A stretch of DNA of 64,000 bases from Setophaga petechia (GCA_024362935.1 JANCRA010000003.1:8050001-8114000); one strand, 5' to 3'. Shown: positions 47,401 to 62,084, counted from the first letter of the stretch. Numbers and translations are program-made. The notes: generated from the letters alone by a model not told the origin.

Positions 47401-50400
47401 CTCCGTAGCAATGATAGCACAGGCTTGGTTCAGTCTGACACACTGATCAGCGTGATGTAACATCTGGGACAAGAAACATAATGCTAAGTTGACAACAGGC
47501 TGCCACCAAAGATGTGTTGGCCAGGGGTAGTTTGTACATCATGGCTCAGGAACTGCAGCCTGAGAGACTTCAGCATGCAAAACTGCAAGACTAATTGTGA
47601 TTTTTCCTAACCCATTGGCTGGTTTGTGTTGCATTCTTTCTCTAATGTTATCTCCATTTGCTCCATACACACCTCGTATTTTCTCTTCCCTTGCGCTTTT
47701 GGTGAGATTTTTTTTATTTCTTGAAATCCTCCTCTGAATCAGTTTTGCGTTTTTAGCTTAATGTATCTACCAGCATGATTTACTTTGCTGTGCAGTATTG
47801 AGACCACTTCTGGAATTCATCAAGTTATTGTAAAGACTCTTGTATGTATTCCATTAAGTGAATGTGTACCTTGCCATACCTTTAAATAACTCTTCTGTTG
47901 ATTTTGACAGAGAAAATTCAACTTTTTTCTTAAAGTAAAAAACAACCAGGATAAAAATAGCAAGCAAACTTTTCAGCAATGAGCAGTCAGAATTTATGTT
48001 CTCATTGGGCATGGCTCTGAAGACGTGATGATTCCATTCAGCTGAGCATCAACAAGATCAAAAGACTTTGTTGAAGTGTAACTGTCACTTTGATCAGAGC
48101 TGTACTGGAAACTTAATGAAACGAGTGGCTTCTTTTGACAGTTGCTTCTTTTGACTATTTCTAGTTGTGGTTTTGATACTATGGGAAAATAACCTGACCC
48201 TGTTGAGTCCAGACACTGTGGTTGGATTTTGGGTGAGAGATTAGATCAGGCTTTCCTTTTTTTCTCCAGTAAATAAAGTTGTCTTGAATTTCGCCTTGAG
48301 TTTTGGATCCATGCAGCTGATTTCTGAAGTTAGACATTTTTTTTCCTTTTTGCCCTGATCACAAGTTATTTCTTTAATTTCACATTTTCCAGCATTCTCA
48401 ATAATTCTGAAATGGATGCTCTTTCCTATTCTGGGCAGCAGAAATGATCTGATGGCCAACGCCCTAGCCTGAGACTTGAAAAATTTTGGTAGAATTACGT
48501 GGAAAAATCTGTCCATATTTTGTGTGAGAGTTCAATGACTTGAAGTTTGGTTTTGTTGCACTTCCATTGTGCTTGACTTTACAAAATCACTGTGGAGGCT
48601 AGACAAGACTGTACAATGGAGTAGGTTTGGGGAGAGATTGGAGTCAGGAATTAACAATGCAGGTCTCTACACAGAAAGATTTTTGACTGACCCTTCTTTT
48701 ACATTCTCTCACTCAGGTCGTAACTGAATTTGTCTTTGAAGTGATTTACCCCCAACTAAATAAAAATGGCTGGGGACAAATCAACCTGTTTTTTCAGCTT
48801 AGTTCTGAAGTTATGTATAAAACTCTTGGTTCAGTGTATTCTGCGTTCCTTTTTCGACTGTGATAATAGTTTCTCTGGAAAAGCCAATTTTTCTTCTTTT
48901 GCAATTGGGTTTTAACTCCTTTGAATACCTCTAAAAGTCTCAGATTTAAAATTGGGACATTAATCTCCTCAAGTCTTTTCTTTTACCTCGTGGTATAATC
49001 CTTATAGCACTACTGTATTACACACAACCAGATGGTGATTTCAACTTTTAAAAAATGATGAACAACCAATGAGTGCCTGCGGATGAGGTACTCCAAAGGC
49101 TCTTCTCTCTTTTCTAACAATCCTCTGCAAGCAGCAGCTGTAGTCATGTTCAGAGGTTCAAGTGACTAGATTTGGGACAAATGATCATCCTAAATTTGAA
49201 TGCTCAGCTCTGAACTTTATGGCATTTAATATATTTATTACATGCTAGACTTGAAACCACAGCTTCCCATCACTGTAATTTTGCTGCTTCAGACATGGGG
49301 ACCACCTTCAGAGCTGGTGGTGCAAATGTTACACACTGGTCCTCACTCTTAGAAGACATGCCAGTAGCACTCTTCTTCAATTTCTGCTTTTTACATCAGA
49401 AGCTGGCAATTTTGCTGGTATTGACTCTGTGGTGATACAGATAAGACATCTGCCTGTCCAGAGCTTGAACTGTCTCCTGGTTCCCTGCAGAAGGAGCTTT
49501 GTGTGGGAATATCCATGTATTTTTCCCCCAAACACTTTTCAACAAGTGTTGGTACCGGGCTTTTCAGAAAAAATTAAGCAGATGGCTAAAGATTACCTTG
49601 TGGCCTGAGGGCTACGGGCTTTTGAAAGAATCTCATTATAAAAAACCCCAAAAACAAACAACAGGAAAGACCCAAACAACAAGAGTAGTTTAGAGCTGTC
49701 TTCAATAAAAGGAGCACTTAGTAGCAGAATGGCGTGACACCTTGTATCCCTCACAATGAATATATCTAACTTCTAATTTCCTGAACTCTGGAGAGGAGTC
49801 AAATGTCTGTAGAGAGTTTCTTTGCTCACGGGTCCAAAACTTCTGCATTCAGAGAGCCGGGCAGACAGCTTGTCTCCACTTTCTTTGGGACTGCATTGCC
49901 AGATCTTGCCTGGCTGCTCCTGACAGCCAGTATTTCCCACTGCAGGGCCAGCTGCTGCCTCCTCCTGTTGTCTCTCAGCTGCCTGTGAAGCCCAGCAGAC
50001 AGTTTGGACTCTGCCATTCACAAGTGCTATTCACTAACCCGTGTCCAGTGTGCGCCACAATCCCAGCATTTGCTAAACAGAAGAGAATAAGGATGTTCCT
50101 GTGTTTCTGCTGAGCAGACGTGCTCCCCACAGTCCTGGTGAGGCAGTGCGACTGCCTGGCCTCCACTATCACAGCCATGGGGATAAGCCATGAAATTTCC
50201 TCCTGATTCCTAGGTTACTTTATACCCTGAAGCTTGAAAGCGTAAAGCTTTCCAAAGCACTTGGCTTTATCAAATGCTTGTAATTCTGTGTATTTTTTAT
50301 TACCCATGTGAAGGTTTCCACCAATGTAACTTCATGGATTTCTAGCAGAATAACCTTGATTTCTAGCCATGTGAGAAGAGGATCATTTTCCAGGACTTTT

Positions 50401-53359
50401 CAGCCTGGGACAATTATATTTTCAATTGGAAGAAACAGCATTTTGTCTATAGACATTTTCAAACCTAAATTATTCTGCTATCTGTGCTCCACCAATTAAT
50501 TTAATTGATATTTTGATTTCTTGACCTGTTTAGGGAGGGAAATGAAAGTCGAAATAGCAAGATTCCCTCCAGATTGGAAATTCTGCCTTTTGATTAGGTC
50601 TTATACAGCATGGGATTCTTTTATTGCCTAATTTAACACACACAGACACACACACACAAACACAACATATATATATATATATATATATATGCATCTCTCT
50701 GTAATGAGTGCCTTAGGACCCTAAATAAAAGTTTATTACAATTGAGTGTTACTTCTAACAGCATTTGGCAATTTACCAACAAGCAGAGAAATGTCCAGTT
50801 TTAGTCCTGTAGGAATTGTATAGTAACTTCATGGATAAGCTTCATATTGATCAGCCCTCAAAAATATCTTGTAAGGAATGCAATAAATACTTGAGAATAG
50901 AACACCATGTATTTACAAGCTAAACACAGCTTGCAGTGAAGAAAGTAAGAGAAGTAAAACCATGATACCGAGGTCAGTCTTATGTCCCTGAATTTTTTCT
51001 GTGTGGGAATTTGGCACAAGCAGATCTACTATGGCAAAATTAGAGTGTTTTGAGCATGCTGAACATCCCTTTTAAGCTCCCAATGGCAGCTGTTTAACAC
51101 TCCCCTCTTTTTGCTGCATTCCTCCTCTTCATCTCAGATGTTTGTTGCTCTGCTGACCTTCATCTTTCTAAATCAACTTCTCTGCCTTGCAGACCTTGCT
51201 TTTTTTCTTTTTTTAAACAAAGGTTGACCTGTGTATCTTTAAGCATTAAGTTCAAAACCTTTGTTCCACGTTTTACTTTCCCTGCTTCCTTCTCTTTCCC
51301 TCTCTATCCCCGAGCTTTGGCACTTGCTTTTAGGAGAAGCCCTAGAAGGGAGACAGAGCAAGCAAGGGGGCATCTTCATGGTTAGGAAAATACAGGGGAA
51401 AGTAATTTCACTTTGTCTCTCCCCATCCAGCTAATATCAGAAGCTTTTTGTTGAGACTGGTTGCAAGATAGTTTAAGTGCTTCTCTTCCCTGAGGGTCAG
51501 TGGGGACAATGGGTGTTGAACATCTCTGAAAATCCTTCTCCTTAGGAAGCTCTGCCTAGAAAGGCTGGGCTAGGTCAGGCTTGGCCCACATGGCTACAGG
51601 TCAGCTCTGATTTGGGCCTGGTCTCACCTGACATATGCCAACCCAATGGCTCAGCTAGTCTTTGGCTATTTTTGTCTTTTCTTTAGGGAGACAGCTTGAC
51701 TGCTTAACGCAGCACTTAATTCTCAGGTCATGATCTGCATGTCTTCAGGTCATAGGGGAATTTTGGCTTGCCAAGTGTTAAACCTTCTGTGTTTATAAGC
51801 ATTAAACCTTAATGTGGTTACTGCTCACTGCTTTCTGTGTTTTGCTTCAATCTTGTGAAGACTATGACATTTAGCTCAAGGGCACTGCAGACAGTAACTC
51901 AAGCTTTGTTTAAGATATGGCAGATAAAAAATTTTCATGCTACTAACATATTATGGTAATGTGGGACACTTTACGCTGTGTAAATACAAAACTAGCATGT
52001 TACGAGGATGAGGTATTTGATATTTTCTTGCCAAGGAAAATATTTACTTATTTTTATAATATTGATTTGTACATCATTAAAAAACCACCTTATTTTGTTA
52101 GCTTTTGTGTGAATTAGGGGATGGAATCTTAAATTTATTTTAAAAATAAAAACCACATCATGCAGTCATTTCTACACAATGTGGGAGTACTGACTTCTTT
52201 AATCACTTCCAAAGAACATTTCTGGTTGGCTTTTCCAGCCACTGCAGACCTAACAGCCTGCAGGTGAATGATATGTGGGGAGGATTCACTCTCTTCAGTC
52301 TTCCCACCGTCTTATTTCTCTGGTAGCTTTGGATCAGCACAAAATTCTTTTCCCACTGAGCATCTGCTGACCTCAGTGAGCTGCTGAAGTCCATCAGCCT
52401 CTGCTGACCTCAGTGATTTCCCTAAGAGCTATAGTGTATAGGGAGGCTTTCCTGTCCTTAAGACCCCTGTGCTGAGGGCCTGTCCCAAACCTCACTGAGT
52501 TGATGGCAAGCCTTTAACCAACCTAAATAGGCTTTAAATGGAGTCTTATTGCAGAATTTGCTAGTGGAACACAATGGGGATTTTGTGTCCTGGCATGTTT
52601 TAAGAAGGAGTGCTTTTTCTGCTGGACAAAGAGGGTAAAGCTTTATTTGTATGGGATGGGATCAGTTCCTGATGTGGGTCCGGGGACGCGCTTGCGTGTA
52701 AGAGGCCATGAACAACTCCTTTGAAAGCACTGAGGATTGTTTAAAAGACCACTTGCCAGTTTTTAATCTAGCTACAAAAATGTGTGCAAATCTTATTTCA
52801 AGGTAAGTGGAAAAAAAACAAATACTGAGCTGCTAAATTTAATCTCTATTCAGAACACTGTAATAAACAAAGAAGGAAGAAAATACCTAAATACCAAAGA
52901 ACCATGCAAATATAAGTTTGCACACATAAGTCTTTTCAGTTCTTCTTTGCCTGGACTCCAACCAACGCCTGGTTGTACGCTATATATTTGCAGGTGATAT
53001 TTCTGTTTGATTTTATTCAGACCTCCAAAGCTATCTCTTCTCCAGGTGGAAATGTGTGCATGTGTTACTTTACATAGCTATATGAGAGGGTCTTACACAA
53101 GTGCTTGGATGAGGTCTGGCGATAAAAAAGCAGTGATTATTTTGCCTTGTATGAACTGGTTTAGGGACCTATACAACAAGATAGTTTGCTCTTTTCCATG
53201 TTACGGAGGAATTGCTGGCATATTACAATGTGTTATTATTGGAAGCCAAATTCTGACCTCATTTGTAAATGTACGGATTTTATAGAATATGAGAGGCTCT
53301 AATGTGTGTAAATGAGATCAGGAGTTTACTTCATTTTTTAGAAATTTAAAGTGAAATAC
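44413..53359. other. Intergenic, no gene recognised; one long open frame
   Basis: It includes a 240-codon open frame on the minus strand (46358-47080) that matches no family I know, and the microsatellite at 50.64 kb. Two copies of GCTGACCTCAGTGA occur near 52367 and 52402. The rest is single-copy-looking AT-rich DNA. Confidence 0.45.
50637..50691. repeat. Compound (CA)n/(AT)n microsatellite
   Basis: An imperfect (CA)n run with GA and AA interruptions is followed directly by an uninterrupted (AT)n run of about 12 units, ending at GCATCTC. It is a likely length-polymorphic locus. Confidence 0.95.
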
Positions 53360-53700
53360 AACCATAGAAAAACAGAGGTGAAAAGATCCTCAAAAGAACT
53401 TCAATCATCTGTCTGTAACAAAGTAGGACAAATTATGCCTAAGTCTTTCCTGTCAGCTGTTCATTTAACTTGTGCTAGAAGACAACACAGGACAGGAAAA
53501 TCAAGATGATCTATTCCAATGCCTAGGTGATATGTTCCAATGATTAATAGTCAGGTTTTTCTTAAGTCAAATCTGAATCTTCCCTATTGCAATCTTAGCC
53601 CTTTTTGTCCTATCTACCATGTAGTATTGCACTCCTGATTTTTATACTGTTAGGAATATTTTCCCATATTGTCTCTCTGGAGGTGTTCACAGACATGTTT
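53360..53700 (-). mobile_element. Ancient CR1-like LINE remnant, minus strand
   Basis: Diverged collinear blocks in minus orientation include CATAGAAAAACAGAGGTGAA near the 3' end. Further on are CTTCCCTATTGCAATCTTAG and CCCTTTTTGTCCTATC, as in the old CR1 segment where cytosine-rich strings precede TTGTCCTA. Divergence is high and the ends are approximate. Confidence 0.5.
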
Positions 53701-54714
53701 TCCAACATAACAATTGTAATTTAATTAAGGTGCTATGAGGCAACAAGAATAGAAACTATTACGTCTACTAACAACAGTCATATCTCTGCTTATCAGCATA
53801 ATAGCAAACCAATTTAATTAAATGCATTGGCTCAGTCAAGTGAGTTTGCAGTCTGAATTTGCCATTCCTGTTAATGGAGCCAAATTTGTTTATTTTCAGC
53901 GATTCTAAAAATTCATGTAACCATTTTCCAAGAATGGCTGTTGTCAGCAGACTGATAGTAATGTTGAATCATTTGTGTTGATTGTAACAAGGATTTCTAT
54001 TCCTGAAGAGGTGCCCATTGAAAGGCAGGACTATGTGCAGTTACAGACTGTGATGGACATGTGTGATGCTGATGATGTGAAGAGGACAGAAGGCCCTTTG
54101 AAAGAACACCAGCCAGACCACAGAGAGAAGGGGATTCAAGGTAGGGCACCATGGACTTGGCAAAGGAGATGAATATTTTGTCCTTGTAAAGGAAGCTTTC
54201 TAAAAATGCCTCACTGTTGGCTCTGCTCCACTGACATTAGTGAAGCTGGAAGACATAGTAATAGCCTAAAAGATCAAAAGCATGAGTGGGAGTTCTCTGC
54301 TGTGCCATACTGGTGGAGCTGGGGAAGGTCTAATAACAGTGGGAAATCCTTAGTGAACATCCCTACTATAGACAGGACACCATGGAGCTTCTAGGAGTTA
54401 AATCTGCAGGAAATAAAAAGATGATGAGGGAGTGTGGGAGATGCAGTGCAGACCATTCCTAATAGGAGTAAAACTGAATATGGCTCAAAATATAATATTG
54501 GGAATATAATTGAAAAAGATGTTTTTTGAATGAACAATAACCTTTAAATTCTTTAGTGTGTGTTCTCTGAGCTGTAGAATGTTCTGATTGTTAAGGCAAT
54601 TAGCTTTTAAAAATAGTTATTTTTTTAGATTTTAATTACATGCTGCATTTTGCCTTTGTTATTAGATGGGGTCAGTAAGGTTACTGAAGTAATTATTGCG
54701 CTCTGCTTGGCACT

Positions 54715-55200
54715 GGTTAAAGCATAACTGGAGTAACTGCATTCAATTCTGTATGAAAAAATGTGGACAAATTGAAGAATTTAGAGTGGAAGAAAGATGG
54801 TAAGAAGTCTGGCATTCAGATCTAAGAGGAAAGGTTAAGATAACTTGGCACCTTTAGCCAAAAGGCAAAAGTAGAGGGTGGGGAACATAATAACGGGAGA
54901 CATAAAGGAATGTTATAAAGAGGACAAGGATCAATTATTCTCATTAGTCAACAAAGATGGGACAAATAATAATTGGCTGAAGCAGAAGGGAAGTTTTAGG
55001 TTAAATATTAGGCAAAACTGTAGAAGAACTGTTCGGCAGTTGGACAAGCTGCCAAGAGCCGTTGGACAATCACTGTCATTGGAGTTATTCGAGGCCAGAC
55101 ACCCATCTGCAGGAACAGTTATAGAATAATTAGATCAATCCTGCCACAGACAGAAGGGTAGGGTCCTTCTGGCCTCAGTGACCAAGATTTTGTTATGGAT
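54715..55200 (+). mobile_element. Ancient CR1-like LINE remnant with ORF2 tail, plus strand
   Basis: Blocks match an old amniote CR1 in order: CTGCATTCAATTCTG, GGTTAAGATAACTTGGCACC, ATGTTATAAAGAGGACAAGG, ATCAATTATTCTC, AGGGAAGTTTTAGGTTAAAT, ATTAGGCAAAACTG and GGTCCTTCTGGCCTCAGTGA. The frame 54878-55129 retains a readable but scrambled reverse-transcriptase tail (for example GSFRLNIRQNCRRTVRQLDK). It is far more diverged than the CR1 at 43.7 kb and so much older. Confidence 0.7.
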
Positions 55201-58078
55201 CTACTTTTTCAGGATTCATGCCCACCTGTTATTTTGTAAACTCTGGTGTCTGCTTCAGCCTCTTCTAAAATCAAGAAGGAGAGCAACAATTTAAAGCTGC
55301 TCTTTATAGGGTCAGAAAACATGTGAGACATAAAATTATCCCCTGATCTGTGGCCATGCATTTCTTTTTATGCTTTTTTAGAATGAGACTTCCTCTCCTC
55401 TGGGCATCTCTGCTTTGTCCCTTTGAACATATGAGCTCTGGGAGCATAAAGTAGTAACCAAAACAGAGTAGAATGGCTTTGGACTTATTCATTGCTATTC
55501 ACTACTTTATGGCAGCTTTTAGAAGTTGAGCTGTAAATAATGTCTGTGTTTTATTGACAATATGCTCCTCATCTTCCCTACAACTTATATGGAAGAAACC
55601 AATCAAGCCAAGTGAAGACTCTGCCTTTGTGGTATCAGCAGATCTCTTCCCATGGATCTGTTGAGATGCTGAAAACAAAGCAAACCAGGAGTAACTCTAC
55701 AAAAATTTGCTGTGCTATAAAATGTTTGCCAGCTGGATTGGACCCAAAGATTGGCCTGGACAGGTTCTTCTTCCAACTACATAGCGAATGTCAAGGCATG
55801 GCTCCAAATCCTGGTCACTGTGTTTGCAAGCAGAGCAGATAATTTTTAGAGGTACATCACACTGTTTTCAGCACATCCAAGACCGGAATCTGGCTGCATG
55901 ATGGACAAAAACAGGGGTGGCTTACATTTGCTCTGAGAGGCACTGCAGAGATGATACAAAGGGCAGTGAGCTAATTTGTATTGCAAAGAGTGGTCTTAAA
56001 ATGGTAATTACATATGCAATTATAAACCATGAGCCCAGCTTGTTTATTTTTCCCCCTCTAGTGCTAATGAAAAACAAAGTAGTCATAGTGTTTGTGAGAT
56101 CCTGGTGCAATGCAAGCAATCATTTGGCTGGCTAACTGGGAGGTAGAGGCACAGTATTACATTGGTTGTGTTAAAAAAGAAAAAAGGAAAAAAACCCCAA
56201 AAGAAATAGAAAAAAAAGAATAAAAGATAGCCAGTGACAGAGATTTTAAATCCCCAGAATAATGGCAAAGTTGTACAAAATCCTTGTGTTTGCTAAGCCT
56301 CATAACACTGAGCAACCTCTAGTGTCTGGAATGCCTTGGCTGGCTGTTCTCTGTCCACTTCTTGTGGTAATGTTATCTCAGAGATACAGGGATATGTCTG
56401 CAGAAGAGATAACCTCTCTGCTGAGTCAGGAGACCAGAAAATGGTCAAAGAGCAGGAGATGCCATTGCAATGTGATGCACCACACGATGTGCAACATGAA
56501 CAATCCCATGACTGGAACCATGGGATGCCTTCACTAAACTCCATTGCTCTTTTTTTTCCACACTCCTATTTCCTGTGACACAAAGCAAAAGGTGCTGAGG
56601 CGCTTTGACAGGGGCTGTCTGGTGACTCGGGAACCCTGGGAAATCTAAGCAGGCAAAAGCCCCCCTGGGGAACCAGCCACGGGTCTGTGTGATGGCTGGT
56701 TACTTCCAGCCAAGAGGCAGGAAGGGTTGATGGTCCTGCAATTTGCTCCCCATCATGGCCCTTGTATGCCCAGGGGCTCTGTGAGGAGCCATGGCAGTCT
56801 CATCTCCTGACTTCACTCTCCCTGAGTCTGAGGATGCTCAGATCCTTTTCTGCAAAGCGTGTAAAGAGACAGGGAAGATGCCTTATGCAGGTCTGGTTTT
56901 CTGTCCTAGTAGTGTTGAAGGAGACCATTTCATACCATTAATTCTGTATTTATTTTCTAAAAGCAGACTGCACATTTGATGAAAAACTAATATTTAAGCA
57001 GACAATAGGCTTTGAAATCAGTCATCCTTGGAAAATATTATAGATATATACATATACATGTCTAACAGGTCATGCATCTAACAGGGGAGGAATGAACTTT
57101 TTCTTCTGTAACTCTGTAACATCTATTAGTGAGTCTACGTGCAAAACTCCATCAAATGGTTTTTGGAACTATAAACCCTTCCTTTCTTGGCTTAGTTCTT
57201 CAGGCTTTGCTAACCCACTTTTTTTTTTTTTGATGCTGTGTCATCCTGGACTAATTCACATGTGAGTGTGAGGGGGAAGATTACCTTCACCGCCCCTTCA
57301 GTGCTGAGCTGAAGTGGTCTGGAGGGCCAAGGGGCCAGGCATTCCTACCTACAAAAGTGGCCGATATCCTAGTGTGGAAGGCAGTGCAGTCCTAACACCA
57401 CTGGGACTTAATAACTCAGAGCTGCTTGGTGTGGTCATCCCCTTTGTGCCTGTGGGTCTCCTTGCCCTGTAGAACCCCTCTGTAACCTCGGGCACCCTTG
57501 GGACCCAACCCCCCCGCTTTTAATTCACTGGGGAACTTGTGACATAACAGCATTAAGCCTCTGCCTGCTCTGTTTTTTTCTGTGAAGGGGGTGTTTTAAA
57601 TAAGATTTCTGTTGCAAAGTTGAAAGACTAGAGGAAGAAAATCTGACATGACTTAGGGGTAGCACAAACGAGTCATAGGAAACTCACTCTAGAGATATCT
57701 CCAGAGACTAGTCAAGACAAAAGTTACAGCACAAGCATTTGGAAGGGGGCCACTGCAAACAATTTGTCCTCATTCCAGTTGAGCAACTGTAAGCAGGGAC
57801 ATTTTCAACACAGGCCATTTAGGGACAGAAGGAAAGATTGGATGGCACTAAAAGAAACTACACAAATACGTGGTGATAGGATGACTCGGCCACCCGCCAC
57901 ACATACTCTGCTGCTTCGTTTTTCTTTCTCCTGTCATCCCGACATCTGAAAAGGTTCCACCCCAGCACAGCAGCACAGCACAGCGGAGACTGGAATAAAT
58001 TAACTCCAGGTGACAAAACCACCTTCCTCATCTGGCCTATGTTTGCAAGGAAGGAGGACAGAGGTCATATGTGTGTCA

Positions 58079-58157
58079 GGAGCTGAGGACAACGGGGTGA
58101 AAAAGGAGCTGAGGACAACAGGGTGAAAAAGAAGCTGAGGACAACAGGGTAAAAAAA
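58079..58157. repeat. 26-bp tandem repeat, three copies
   Basis: Three direct units of GGAGCTGAGGACAACRGGGT plus an A-rich end lie at 58079, 58105 and 58131. They differ at one or two bases, and the last has a longer A run. Confidence 0.92.
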
Positions 58158-61100
58158 GATTTTCCTTGTCTAAGTGAGCAATTTAACAAACATAGGGAGA
58201 AAAGATGCTTTGCTCTGTATTTTTCTCCCTGAGTTTTTGGGTTTAAGGGACTGCAGTCATCCTGCTTTTTTGAGGAAATACTTGAATACCGTTATTTCAA
58301 TTTCTTTAATCCTTCTCCTCCCCCCTCATTTACAAGCTGTTCCTGCTCTACTATTTTCCTCAGCATGCCAAGGCACCATACCTTTCTGTGGAAAGTTTCT
58401 GCCACCCTCTCTGATTTTGTATTCATGCCGCATAAATAAGAACAAGACCTCCCTCCAGCACCTTGGCATGATGTGGAGAGTTGGGTGGGAGGATGGTGCG
58501 TGATAGAAATATTATGTAAGCAAGGTTTGAATGTCTGTAGCCCTAGCTCTAGACAGCCGTTATCCACAGATATTTTAAAACTGCTTCTTTTTTTCTTTTT
58601 TTTTTCCCTTTCTGAGCATCACATCACAATACAGTTTCATTCAGTGAAGAGCTGGCATTCAGGGGCTGGATGGCTTAACTGGCCCAGATGGGGTGCCTTT
58701 CATCTGTAGGTCATTGCTTTGAATTCTGCCCACATTTTTGGCTACTAGGAGTTCTTCTCTTCTGACGGCAGTGCAGCAGCATATGCAAAATTGCTAGGAA
58801 GTCTCTGATCCTAGACACCATGTCTAGATCATAAAAGCTACCATAACAATGAGTCTAAATGGCACCCCTCTTGGCAGCTGAGGCAGAGGCCAAGCAATAA
58901 AAGGACTATGGAGAATGGGCTACTGTCTAGCATCTATAAGCTAAGAGTGAAGAACACTAGTGAGGGAGTGTGAGAAACTATGCACAGCCCATGAAGGTTC
59001 TTTTGGTTGAAGAAAGGGGATTTCAGTCTCCTAGGCTGAAAGGCCAACACCTTTCAATAGCCGACGAATCATTTACAAATGCGAGAACAAAACCATTGTT
59101 AGTCCTCGTGCCTTTAACAATGCTGCTTCCTGTTGGCATCTTTTGCTTACCAATAACACAGTCCCATGATTTGTATCTTCACAGTGCTACACGAGCACTA
59201 ACTAATTAATCCTTTTTCACCCCTTTGAGGCAAGAGATTTTTTATTTTTTATGGTCTGTAGTGGAGACATCTTCCTTAAAACAGATTGCAGATATGTTTA
59301 TAAATGCTACATGATGCTGACTACACAGTGGATGCTAACATTAGGATTTATGCTTTTGATACAGCTATTCCAGTTCAGGTAGGCTGCACCCAGTTATATG
59401 TTCTGCTGAATGGAGGTCTTAATTAAAATAAATGAGTACTAAATCTTGGGGGAAAAAAAAAACCAAAAACAAGTCAGAGAAGGCCAGGGTAACAGTATAA
59501 TGATACGAAACAAACAAACAGCCCCTCCTTTCTGCCCCCCAAACAAATCAACTCCCCTTCACTGGAATAATCTCTGGCTGTCTGACCTTATTTATTCAGA
59601 TGCTGACATGAATCATCATCTGAGCAAGTACTCCCTCCTACACCTGCAGTACTTGGGGTTATAGCTCTCCTTGGTTTTCTGCAGCAATAAGATCTCAGTG
59701 TTACTTGGAGCCGTCTCCGTCTGGCAGGCCATGAAGTCCACAAAAGCACAGAGGTCTTTCTGTAAAAAATGGAGACAGCCCAGATTGCTTTCCATTTACA
59801 CAACATCTCAAGAGGACTCCAGACTTCTCTCTTTTGCAGTTACAGTCAAGTGTGCAGTCTTTTTCTCTCCTATCTACTTTTTGTGTGATGACCTCTTCTT
59901 GGGGTAAAGAACTGCGTGGGTGAGTTTGGGGGGAGGGGTTGTTCTTCTCTGGAAAGCCAAATTGCAGGATGCAGCACATCTTGAGCTTGGCAGCCTTTCA
60001 CGCTTCCCCAAGAGGCAGCTGAAGGGCCCAAGCAGGGGTAAGACGTTATCAGCTCACTTCTACCCTGCCAGAGCATATCTTTACGCACACACAGTGACAC
60101 ACTGCCTGCACCACAGTTGATCTTCGTGGGCCAAAGGAGGTCCTTGGCTGGCAGCTCAGGGAGTATCTCGTGTCATCTGAACACTGTTACAAGGCTGAGT
60201 ACTTAATGAACGAGTAGCTCTGCAGCGTTAGCCATAAAGTGTGTACAAAAGTGAAGGCAGAAGTTAAACATTATGCTATCTGCCAGTCATTCATTGTTTG
60301 GAGAGAATATCCCAAGAGCATGGCTGAGCATTGGTGTCATAAAGATCTATACGTTACTGTTGAAATGAGGTCATTTGTCACCATCTGGGATTATACCACT
60401 AGCAGTATATGAATGTATTCCGCTCCATGTTTCAGCCATATGGAAAAAGTGTAACATAGTGAGAAATTCAATCCTTTAATGGAATCCAGAGCACCCTCCA
60501 GAATGTTTTCCTTAGTTTTATTTCTTTGCAACGCAGGCTTAATAACCACTGATGTAGCATTTAAATTGGAAGAGATGCGACATCTAGATAAGCTGGGAGA
60601 TCTGCTGATACCAGCTGCCTTCTGATAGGAAAATCCCTTGCTGTTTCAGTGGAAAAACCCACCAGGCTTACTAGACCCAGAGGAAGGGTATAGCACAGCT
60701 GTGGCATGCATTAACCTCTTTTGACTTTTGTCTCTGTAGACACCCTGAAGGGCTCCCTTATCACAACAGAAATATTCTCAAGTAATTATCACTCTGGAAA
60801 TTGTCATCCTTTTCATGCATTGAACATGCAAAATTCTAAAAGTGTAAAAAAATTGTGATTTGTGCTAAAATCCTGATGGTGCACAAGAAAGCAGAAGTCC
60901 TTGTCTCCTTCCTTATCACCTATCCCTCTTTATAGACAACATTTGTCATAGAGAATTTGTGTTGATATGACCTCACGGCTTGTAGGAGACTACATTGGTC
61001 CATTTGCAGCTTTAACACATCAAAATGGTCATAAATATAAACCCAAAAGCAAAAAATGTTTGTTTCTATAATCTTTCCTGGTGGTGCCAGACTAGCTTCC

Positions 61101-62081
61101 CATTGCTGAATAGAGCACATGAGAGTGGATGTTATGTTGTTAAGGATCTGGAGTGATGCTGGTGAAGCTGGGAGGAGTTCCTGTAAGAAATTAACTCCAT
61201 TGATTGAGGAGCAATGCTGTCTGGACCAAACTCTGCTTCTAGCTGGGTGTTGTCAGGAGTGCCTGAAGGAATTTTGTGTAATTCTGAGTTTCACATCTCC
61301 ACAAATGCTTTTACTGAGATGTACTTGCCACGGCATTGTAGTCTAATCCCAGAAAAATAAAAATAAACCCTGAAAGAGATGGTGGGGTTTTCTGAGGCCA
61401 GAAGCAAATAATACATGTTGCTGTCTGGGAAAGGTACAAATAGCTGCAGCTCAGTGCAAAAGACTACATTATGGCTATATCTGGCTTAAGTGCTACATAG
61501 CTCTGTGGGCTGTTAACAGATGTTGCCAGAGCAACATGTTATGACAAGCTGTGTTGTATTTCTGAACCCAGTAATGTTACTGGCACCACCTCCTCCATCT
61601 GCCAGTGAATGGGAGTTACCTTTGGTTAAGTTCACAGCCTATCCCAAACAAATACCCTTGAAGCTCCATATGTGGATCTAATGAGGCTCTGAGCTAAGTT
61701 CAGTGTGTGTGACAAATAGCCCTCTGATAGCCAAATCTTCCTTGTTGCTGTACAGGTCCATAGAGCTTGTCAGGATATTTTAAGGGTTACATTTTTAGAG
61801 GTAGACCAGGGGAGCATTTGACAGTAGGGAGGAAGTACAGATTGGCAGAAAATGGGGAAAGGGGGATGGAAAGAGGCAGATGAACTCTGCAATAAAGTAG
61901 TCATGTGGCAGTCCCATGCCTATATCTATATTCTCAATCAGACAAAGAAGGGATCGCTACTCAGGTAGGTAGGTAATTTGCAATACAATTGAATTTGGTT
62001 GCATAGACCCCTTTGTGTCTCGTTTGTTGTAGAAAAGCATGAACTCATTGCAATTAGTTTCAGGAAATTTTTTTAGAAAAC

Positions 62082-62084
<3 letters not shown>

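Noticed and set aside
49500..50020. Possible solo LTR
   Set aside because: A TGTGGGAA-type start was noticed, but no matching end, target-site duplication or poly(A) signal arrangement was found.
58640..58740. Possible tRNA-derived ancient SINE (A-box and B-box-like words)
   Set aside because: The match to box B (GCTTTGAATTCTG) is loose and no collinear body or tail was recognised.
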